Assembly: GCA_002771315.1 (NCBI GenBank)
Contig: PCSF01000058.1
Location: 11,636 to 28,081 of the forward strand
DNA length: 16,446 nt
Source of the DNA: Desulfobacterales bacterium CG23_combo_of_CG06-09_8_20_14_all_52_9
GTDB lineage: Bacteria; Desulfobacterota; Desulfobacteria; Desulfobacterales; UBA2156
Direction of reading: 5' to 3'
Below, one piece after another: positions 7,580-13,361 of the stretch; position 1 is the first letter of the stretch, and each line of letters opens with the position of its first letter. The notes under the pieces were generated by a model. It was given only the letters and a program-made list of their open reading frames with translations, was not told where the DNA came from and searched no databases. The position numbers and the translations under genes are program-made.

Positions 7580-9805
7580 TTATACCCGTGAAAGCTTTGC
7601 CCGAATACCCCAGGCGGCATCGAGCCCGGATACCTCATCCTCCACCGGCCCGATCAGGTCATTGAAGTTGATCCCTTTTCCGGCCAGATAGCCGTCATAG
7701 GCCTGATGACCCAATCCCGTGGGCATGGCTACCAACCCCGGCATGATGCCTTCAAATAGATGGACCCGCACCCGCGCTTCCCCTTTAGGCGTTTTCAAGA
7801 CCGCGGGTTTGCCTTCGGAAATGCCCAGAGACTGGGCCGTTTTGGGATGGACTTCGACCAACAAGTCGTTTTCTTTGAGGACGGTATCGGGGACGGTTTT
7901 GATCATAAACGGCGGGTCGCCGATGAATCCGCTGGCAAGCCTCGGAGAATCGTAGGGAATCAGCACAAGGGGGTAAGCCGGCTCCTCGCCCTCGGCCTTC
8001 ACCATCACGTTCTTTGCGGCATCTTTGCTTTCTTCGGGGATGAACTCAAATTTGCGGGAGGCCGTTTCAAACGCCGTATTCCGTGATCCGGGTTCAAAGT
8101 CCGATTCCACCCGGTATCCGATTTCCTGGAGCTCCTCCCACTGATCCCCGAAGGTATCATCGAGGCACCCCTCGTAATCCTCCCAGGGGAAAGCCTTTTC
8201 AACAGGGTCTCCCAGCGCCTTGGCCAGCCGGAGGATCGCATCCCCCGTGTGCAGCGTGTCAAACTGAGGGCTCACAACAGGTTTGGCAAGTCCGATGAAG
8301 GGTTTGTTAAAACCTTCGGCATACGGTACATCCTCATACCGCTCCAGGTACATGTGGTTGGGAAGGATCAAATCGGCATTCTGGGCTGTCTCATCCATAA
8401 ACGAAGAAAAGCTAAGGATGAAAGGAATTTTGGCCCATGCTTTCTTCAAAAGAGCCTTATCCGATAGGGTATAGTAAGGATTAGCATCCAGAACAAACAG
8501 CGCTTGAACCAATGAGGGATCACCGGCGTTGATCATTTCCGGTACCCGGTGGAGGAGATGCCGGGCATGCATGAATTTGTCGGTTCCGGCACCGTCGATA
8601 CGGGTCTGCTGCATTCCTGCGGAAGCCACGGCATCCATCTCCACTTCGGGCCAATGGATGTGATCCGAACCCGGAACCGCCCATACCCCGCCTTTCCGGT
8701 TGATATTCCCCATGAGGGCGTTGAGGGAATGAACCGCCATGAACTCGCCGATCCCCCCCGCTGTGTTGCCCTTCCCCCTCCCACAGATCGCAAGAGGCTT
8801 TTTTGCGTTGGCAAAACTCTTTGCCAGGTCGACGATGGTGGATTTATCGATGCCCGTAACCGTTTCCACCTGTTCCGGGGTCCACTCTTCGACCACTTCT
8901 TTAGACCATCGATCGAATCCCGATGTATGCGTGCCGACAAAATCCTTGCGATACAAAGACTCCTTCAGAATGACGTGGGCAAGGCCTAAAGCAAGAGCCC
9001 CCTCCGTGCCCGGATGAATCGGGAGCCACTTATCGGATTTGGCCGCCGTATTGGAAAGCCTCGGCTCGATCTGGACGACTTTTACACCGTTTTCCTTCCA
9101 AACACTGTTGGCCCTGAACATCCGCACCGGTGAGCCCCATCCTTCCAGAATCCCGCTTCCAAAGCTTACTATGAAGTCGGCATTCTCAATATCGAAGCCT
9201 ATGGAAGCCTGGGCCCCCTGCATGAGATGGAGGGTCATTTCATAGCTGTCCCTCATAGAAGGGGTCCGGATGAAATTGGGGGATCCAAAGGCCGTAAGAA
9301 ACCGCTCCATCAGGCGAGGGACGGTTCCGCCGTCGGTTCCTGAAATACAAGCGACGGTGTGTGAGAGTCTTTTCCCTCTCAGGTCGGCCAGCTTTTCGGC
9401 GACCCAGGCAAGGGCCTCATCCCAGGAAACCTTCTGCCACCGGTTCTCACCACGCTCGCCGGTTCGACGGAGGGGGGACGGGACACGGGTGGGACCATAC
9501 AGCAGCTGAAGACCGGAAAGCCCGAGGATACAAATTCCACCGTTATTGACCGGGTGGCCCTTGGTTCCCTCGATCTTCACCGCTCGGTCGCCTACCTTCC
9601 GGACCGTAATTCCACATCCTCCGGGGCACAGCATGCAGGTGGTATTGGCATAACTGACTTCTCCCTTTTCCGGGACCGGCGTCCATGGCCAATTCTGGGA
9701 CCAGATGGCCAGATCATCCGTCAGCTTCCATGGCAAGGGGGACAGGGTCGTTCCCGCCGCGCCGCCGATCACGAAAGATAAAAAGCTTCTTCGATCCATC
9801 TTCAT
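7580..9805 (-). CDS. qrcB: Menaquinone reductase molybdopterin-oxidoreductase-like subunit QrcB
   Basis: Large periplasmic subunit of the CISM/molybdopterin oxidoreductase superfamily; 741 residues. It begins with a twin-arginine signal (DRRSFLSF, residues 4-11, then a hydrophobic Gly/Ala stretch). An N-terminal [4Fe-4S] motif follows at Cys57, Cys60, Cys64 and Cys92 (CMLCPGGC...GIC). Then come the usual domains, including CGRGKGN near residue 340, and a C-terminal molybdopterin-dinucleotide-binding-like domain with HPKTAQSLGI and GEARVRV. In characterised Qrc complexes this subunit is reported not to hold molybdenum and to act as an electron conduit through its Fe-S cluster; whether that holds here cannot be read from sequence alone. 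ATG 9805 has AGAGGT about 7 nt upstream; the second ATG (9799) is less well spaced. It lies 60 bp after qrcA and 72 bp before qrcC. A true Mo enzyme (PsrA-like) is the main alternative, but the adjacent membrane-anchored cytochrome argues for Qrc. Confidence 0.92.
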   Translation of the reverse strand: MKMDRRSFLSFVIGGAAGTTLSPLPWKLTDDLAIWSQNWPWTPVPEKGEVSYANTTCMLCPGGCGITVRKVGDRAVKIEGTKGHPVNNGGICILGLSGLQLLYGPTRVPSPLRRTGERGENRWQKVSWDEALAWVAEKLADLRGKRLSHTVACISGTDGGTVPRLMERFLTAFGSPNFIRTPSMRDSYEMTLHLMQGAQASIGFDIENADFIVSFGSGILEGWGSPVRMFRANSVWKENGVKVVQIEPRLSNTAAKSDKWLPIHPGTEGALALGLAHVILKESLYRKDFVGTHTSGFDRWSKEVVEEWTPEQVETVTGIDKSTIVDLAKSFANAKKPLAICGRGKGNTAGGIGEFMAVHSLNALMGNINRKGGVWAVPGSDHIHWPEVEMDAVASAGMQQTRIDGAGTDKFMHARHLLHRVPEMINAGDPSLVQALFVLDANPYYTLSDKALLKKAWAKIPFILSFSSFMDETAQNADLILPNHMYLERYEDVPYAEGFNKPFIGLAKPVVSPQFDTLHTGDAILRLAKALGDPVEKAFPWEDYEGCLDDTFGDQWEELQEIGYRVESDFEPGSRNTAFETASRKFEFIPEESKDAAKNVMVKAEGEEPAYPLVLIPYDSPRLASGFIGDPPFMIKTVPDTVLKENDLLVEVHPKTAQSLGISEGKPAVLKTPKGEARVRVHLFEGIMPGLVAMPTGLGHQAYDGYLAGKGINFNDLIGPVEDEVSGLDAAWGIRAKLSRV

Positions 9806-9865
9806 CGGTGCTACCTCTTCAAACCGTCCGTTGAGATCCGCCTTAAAGGTCTTGCCCCGTTTCCG

Positions 9866-10648
9866 TCATTTATGACATACAAAACAGGCCTCGTTTTGCG
9901 TTTGAACACTGGTTTTTCTTCCGGACAATGATTTCGGGAAGGCAATTTTTACAGCATTGTTGAAAAATCCCTCCATGGGGCCTTCCAACTCGGATACTTC
10001 CTTGGCGGCCGCTTCGGCGTGACATTCGGCACAGTCCTCCATCTTCATCCGATCCCAGGAATTTCGCTTGATCCCGGCGATATTCCTACCCCAAATGTCC
10101 CGGCTGACGCCGGTGATCCGGTTTTCTTCGTAGATTTTCGAATGGGTCGATTCGCCGATGGGACCATGGCAGGTCACACATTCCATCTTGGCGAGTTCGA
10201 CATGGGCGGCATGGGAGAAGAAGACACAGTTGGGCTGACGGGAGCAGACCAACCAGGGTACCTCCCTGCCCTTTTCCACATATTGTGTGACAAACTTAAT
10301 CTCTTCCGGATCCTCCCCTTGCGCCTCTTCATGGCACCCGGTACATTGGGCCAGTTTGGGAACGCCGGAAAAACTCCCGTCTTCCCGGAAGAAATGACAG
10401 CTTGCACACCCTTCGTCTACGGTCTCCACGTGAAAGGCGTGATTGAAATTGATAGGCTGCTTCTTCTGGGAATATAAGAGCTTAGGGAAAACAACCCAGC
10501 CAACCAGGAGGCTTGCAATAATTCCGACCAAAAAGAAAAGGAGAATGGATCCGCCCGATCCCTTCCCCTTTTTATCTTCTGAATGCCCTGGGTGATTCTC
10601 CGTTTCCGCCACCGCCTTCTCCTTAGCCTTGTCATCGTTGGTACTCAT
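9866..10648 (-). CDS. qrcA: Membrane-anchored multiheme cytochrome c QrcA
   Basis: Heme subunit of the Qrc complex, expected to accept electrons from periplasmic cytochrome c (such as type I cytochrome c3) and pass them to QrcB. It is 260 residues from ATG 10648. It has a charged cytoplasmic N-terminus (1-33, rich in Lys/Glu/Asp) and one uncleaved anchor helix (about 34-58, ILLFFLVGIIASLLVGWVV). A periplasmic domain follows with five CXXCH sites: CASCH 81-85, CTGCH 102-106, CVTCH 157-161, CAECH 206-210 and CFVCH 255-259, the last ending one residue before the C-terminus. An extra pair, Cys135-X5-Cys141 followed by His146 and His149, does not fit CXXCH. Characterised QrcA is described as hexaheme, so this pair could matter. 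The open frame extends to 10885, but that would overlap ccsA by about 100 bp and place a hydrophilic segment before the anchor, so the internal ATG is preferred. It has GAGGA about 10 nt upstream. Confidence 0.9.
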   Translation of the reverse strand: MSTNDDKAKEKAVAETENHPGHSEDKKGKGSGGSILLFFLVGIIASLLVGWVVFPKLLYSQKKQPINFNHAFHVETVDEGCASCHFFREDGSFSGVPKLAQCTGCHEEAQGEDPEEIKFVTQYVEKGREVPWLVCSRQPNCVFFSHAAHVELAKMECVTCHGPIGESTHSKIYEENRITGVSRDIWGRNIAGIKRNSWDRMKMEDCAECHAEAAAKEVSELEGPMEGFFNNAVKIAFPKSLSGRKTSVQTQNEACFVCHK

Positions 10649-10733
10649 GCCCACCCCGTCCTCATAAAATTGAAATGCCAAATCGGGTTGAAACCGCCAT
10701 CGATCGATTTCGGCAAAACTCGAAGTCGGAATT

Positions 10734-10762
10734 TTTTTAACCTCTAAGGTCTGCCTTGTCAA
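10734..10762 (-). promoter_or_regulatory. Candidate promoter for qrcABCD
   Basis: In the 133-bp gap between ccsA and qrcA, the minus strand reads TTGACA (10757-10762, perfect -35), a 17-nt spacer, then TAAAAA (10734-10739, 4 of 6 matches). Predicted start is near 10727, about 80 nt before the qrcA ATG. The -35 lies in a small palindrome CCTTG-A-CAAGG (10755-10765), which might be an operator half-site pair or chance. It would let qrc be expressed independently of resB-ccsA. Confidence 0.4.
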
Positions 10763-10781
10763 GGTAAAATCGCAGGGGAAC

Positions 10782-11618
10782 CTACTGGGAGTAACTATGA
10801 AGGCCAGGAAGGAGGTTAACTCCGAAATAGGTGAAAAGCACGGCGCCGAATCCAATGATGGAAATATAAGCCAGCCGTTTTCCATGCCATCCCCGCATCA
10901 TCCTGGCGTGCAGCAGGGTTGCATAAATAAACCAGGTGATCAATGACCAGGTCTCCTTGGGATCCCAGGACCAGTAACTTCCCCAGGCGGAATTGGCCCA
11001 GACCGACCCGGTGATGATCCCGATGGATAAAAACAGGAAGCCGAACATAATCATTTGATGATTCAGCGCTTCCAGGAGCCGCTGTTCCGGAAAAAGGGCG
11101 AGCAGGCGGCTGTTCCGGTCCCTTCCACTGTGCTTGATCAGATACATGAGGCTGATTCCGAAGGCGATTCCGAAAGCAGCATAACCGACGAAACAGGCGA
11201 TGACATGGGCGATGAGCCAGTTGCTTTTCAATGCGGGAACCAACGGTTGAATCCGATCGTTGATGTTCGGGGAAAGGGAGGCATACGCCATGGCTAAAAA
11301 AGCGATCGGCGCAACAAAAGCTCCGATCACCCGATTTTGATAGGCCCGTTCCACCACCAAATAGATGACCGCCAGCGTCCATGAAAAAAAGACGATGGAT
11401 TCGTAAAAATTCGATAACGGCGCGTGTCCGATCCCCATCTGATACGACTCCACCCATCGCAATAGAATCCCGGCCACATGTCCGACAACCGCCGCTAAAG
11501 TGATCCAGGTGGCGGCTTTTCCGATGGACGCCTTTTTAAAGATCCATGAAGCGACATAAAGCGCCGCTGAAAAACCATATATAAATGTGATAACGGACAG
11601 TATCAATGAGCTGGTCAT
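10782..11618 (-). CDS. ccsA: Cytochrome c biogenesis protein CcsA/ResC
   Basis: Heme-handling half of the System II (Ccs) cytochrome c synthase: with ResB it moves heme across the membrane and ligates it to CXXCH of exported apocytochromes. It is 278 residues, typical for stand-alone CcsA, with about eight hydrophobic segments. The Trp-rich WWD signature WGSYWSWDPKETWS is at 212-225. Candidate heme-ligand histidines are His47 (GHVAG), His138 (IAHVI), His237 (LLHAR) and His274 (GLHSY, in GVNLLPGLHS). The start ATG 11618 has GGGGAG at good spacing. It follows resB by 31 bp, so the two are surely co-transcribed. Its position directly before the multiheme cytochrome gene qrcA suggests it supplies heme attachment for the complex. 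A CcmC/CcmF (System I) protein is less likely given the adjacent ResB. Confidence 0.94.
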   Translation of the reverse strand: MTSSLILSVITFIYGFSAALYVASWIFKKASIGKAATWITLAAVVGHVAGILLRWVESYQMGIGHAPLSNFYESIVFFSWTLAVIYLVVERAYQNRVIGAFVAPIAFLAMAYASLSPNINDRIQPLVPALKSNWLIAHVIACFVGYAAFGIAFGISLMYLIKHSGRDRNSRLLALFPEQRLLEALNHQMIMFGFLFLSIGIITGSVWANSAWGSYWSWDPKETWSLITWFIYATLLHARMMRGWHGKRLAYISIIGFGAVLFTYFGVNLLPGLHSYSQ

Positions 11619-11649
11619 TGGGTCTCCCCTTTTACATGTTCCGAATCGA

Positions 11650-13011
11650 TCACGCCGCTAAATCTTGAGTTATTTTACTGACCACGGTCTCCATGGACAA
11701 CTTATTTTTATTGGCCGTTCCGGTCACCAGCACCCGGTTCGAATTTCCCTTTGGCGTCACCTCGATGCACAAGCGCCTGTGAGACATAAAAAAAGTGATA
11801 TAACACCCTAAAATCATAATCATAAAACCGGAATAAACCACCCATACGCCGGGATCCTTGGAAACCTGGAGGCCGGTGTAATACCTGGGATTGATTTCTT
11901 CCACCGAGAAAACAAGGGCCCTTTTTCGCATCCGGTCGAAACCGGGAAATTTCAGCGGCAAAACAATCTCCTCCGAATTTCCATTGGGCGCAATCAAGGT
12001 TCCGATCACCGTCTCCCCCAAATCTTGGCCCCTGAACGGGTATCGGTTTCTGAAATCCTTGAACACAAATGTTCCGGCGCCCTCCGGGAGATCGATTTTC
12101 TGACCAGCGGATAATTCCTTTCGATACTCCATTTTCGTTTCTTCGCTGACCAAGTTCAATGTGATGATGTTCGGCGGAAGTTTACCGTAATTCGACTGGA
12201 AAATGCTGATTCCTTTGTAATGGAGAGGATCATTGACGCGGATGCTCCTTTTTAAGACCGCATTTTCGCCCACCAGGATGGAGAGATCGGACCGAAACTC
12301 CTTGGGAGTTCCGGACTCGTAAAAACTCACATGAAAGCTATCGCAGCGTATCGCAAAATCCAAAGGAAGGACATCCCCGGTCTTGCGCAGGTGTATCTGG
12401 CTTTGGGCCTCTCCTTCCGGAATGGTGACAAATCCTTCAAACCCAAAAAAGGAGCCGATCAGTGCGCCGATCAAGAGCAGAATCACGCTAAAATGAACCG
12501 TATATACCCCAAGCCGGGACCATCGCCCCTTTTCGGCAAAAACGTAAAACCCTTTTTCCGTATCTTCCATCCGGACATAGCCGAACCGGCGCTTGACCCT
12601 CGGGACGTAAATCGCTTTTAGCGCATCCATGGACCGAGAATCGGTGAATACTGTCTGATTCGGAATTTTCCTGAACCGATCGATGTCAACCGATGGATTT
12701 TTCTGGAAAACAATTTTCCAGGTTCCCGATAGCCGGTTCAAGGAACAGACCAGGATGTTGACGGTCAACAACAGAAGCAAAAACTGGAACCACCAGGAAT
12801 GATACATGTCGAAGACATCCAGAATGCTGAACAGCCTGAAAAGAAACGGACCGTAGGCCTGGAAATAGTCGGCGGGGCTCGCATTTTGCGGGATCAGCGT
12901 ACCGATGATGGAGGTAGCGGCCAGGGTAAGCAGGAGGACCACCGTCAGTCGCACAGACGAAAAGAAGTCCCAGATTCTCGCAATCGGTGAGTTCGGGTCT
13001 TTCGGTTTCAT
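11650..13011 (-). CDS. resB: Cytochrome c biogenesis protein ResB/Ccs1
   Basis: Partner of CcsA in System II cytochrome c maturation; inner membrane with a large periplasmic domain; 453 residues. An N-terminal helix (about 17-41) ends in SIIGTLIPQN, a family signature. A second helix lies at 71-94 (HSWWFQFLLLLLTVNILVC). A third at 166-190 contains the conserved His173 (YTVHFSVILLLIG), a candidate heme ligand. A periplasmic beta-rich domain of about 200 residues follows. The last helix after DPGVW (386-390) ends in FFMSHRRLCIEV, leaving a cytoplasmic tail. The frame can be read from a TTG at 13023, but ATG 13011 has a GGA-containing site upstream and matches the usual N-terminus, so I prefer it. 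A promoter-like sequence lies 30-60 bp upstream. No CcdA or ResA-type thioredoxin for apocytochrome reduction is present in the window. Confidence 0.93.
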   Translation of the reverse strand: MKPKDPNSPIARIWDFFSSVRLTVVLLLTLAATSIIGTLIPQNASPADYFQAYGPFLFRLFSILDVFDMYHSWWFQFLLLLLTVNILVCSLNRLSGTWKIVFQKNPSVDIDRFRKIPNQTVFTDSRSMDALKAIYVPRVKRRFGYVRMEDTEKGFYVFAEKGRWSRLGVYTVHFSVILLLIGALIGSFFGFEGFVTIPEGEAQSQIHLRKTGDVLPLDFAIRCDSFHVSFYESGTPKEFRSDLSILVGENAVLKRSIRVNDPLHYKGISIFQSNYGKLPPNIITLNLVSEETKMEYRKELSAGQKIDLPEGAGTFVFKDFRNRYPFRGQDLGETVIGTLIAPNGNSEEIVLPLKFPGFDRMRKRALVFSVEEINPRYYTGLQVSKDPGVWVVYSGFMIMILGCYITFFMSHRRLCIEVTPKGNSNRVLVTGTANKNKLSMETVVSKITQDLAA

Positions 13012-13040
13012 TCGCAATTCCAAAACATTAAAATTGGAAG

Positions 13041-13069
13041 GGTATATAAAAAGGCATGGTCCAAATCAA
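13041..13069 (-). promoter_or_regulatory. Candidate promoter for resB-ccsA (and possibly qrc)
   Basis: On the minus strand TTGATT (13064-13069) is followed by a 17-nt spacer and TATACC (13041-13046), which lies within a TATATACC stretch. The predicted start is about 20-25 nt before ATG 13011. It lies between the transposon-like element and resB, so the insertion has not separated promoter from gene. Matches are partial (4 of 6 in each box). Confidence 0.4.
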
Positions 13070-13088
13070 GGAGATAAATCCGACTTAT

Positions 13089-13351
13089 TCAATCCTAAAT
13101 TAAGCGTTTCCAATTTGGCAAAAAAATAATTATGCATAAATATTCTTGTGTTAGAAAAGATTTGGCCGATTTCAATCGTTTACCCAATGGGTGCCTTGTA
13201 AAAAAACATCTACCAAATTGGAAACCCTTCTGGATTTCCGATTTCACCGCATCTGCTGCGTTGCCGAAAGCTCGACGTACGATATGTACGACTTCGCTTC
13301 CGGACGCCTTACATCTGCGGCAAACTCGAAAATCGCTTAATTTAGGTCAAT
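13089..13351 (-). mobile_element. MITE-like element with 25-bp terminal inverted repeats and TCAAT duplication
   Basis: Occupies most of the gene-free stretch between resB and the M16 protease gene. The left terminal repeat (13094-13118) reads CCTAAATTAAGCG then TTTCCAATTTGG. Its exact reverse complement is present on the right in two pieces, CCAAATTGGAAA (13213-13224) and CGCTTAATTTAGG (13334-13346), split by a 109-bp insert. Together these match 25 of 25 bases. Immediately outside both ends is the same 5-mer TCAAT in direct orientation (13089-13093 and 13347-13351), as expected of a target-site duplication. Without the insert the element would be 144 bp. Its core (13119-13212) is AT-rich and codes for nothing I can support. 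No transposase is present, so it would be non-autonomous. I cannot assign an IS family. Strand is given as minus only for convention. Confidence 0.7.
13225..13333. repeat. Palindromic hairpin element (REP-like) inserted in the right terminal repeat
   Basis: A 109-bp insert that interrupts the right terminal repeat of the MITE-like element; the boundary is ambiguous by one C. It folds on itself. The outer stem is GATTTCCGATTTCACCGCA (13233-13251) against TGCGGCAAACTCGAAAATC (13316-13334), 15 of 19 paired. Inside lies a CCGAAAGC/GCTTCCGG pairing, and at the tip the palindrome CGTAC-GATAT-GTACG (near 13276-13290). No clear target duplication flanks it. It resembles dispersed intergenic palindromes I recall from Desulfobacterota genomes, but this is memory, not a search. 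It could also act as a weak transcriptional barrier after the protease gene, although it lacks a T-tract. Confidence 0.65.
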
Positions 13352-13361
13352 CTAAAATGCA

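Noticed and set aside
10649..10885. N-terminal extension of qrcA from an ATG at 10885
   Set aside because: It would overlap the ccsA coding region by about 100 bp and put 79 unrelated residues before the natural charged N-terminus and membrane anchor.
13012..13023. TTG start for resB at 13023
   Set aside because: It has no Shine-Dalgarno, whereas ATG 13011 has a purine-rich site and matches the usual family N-terminus.
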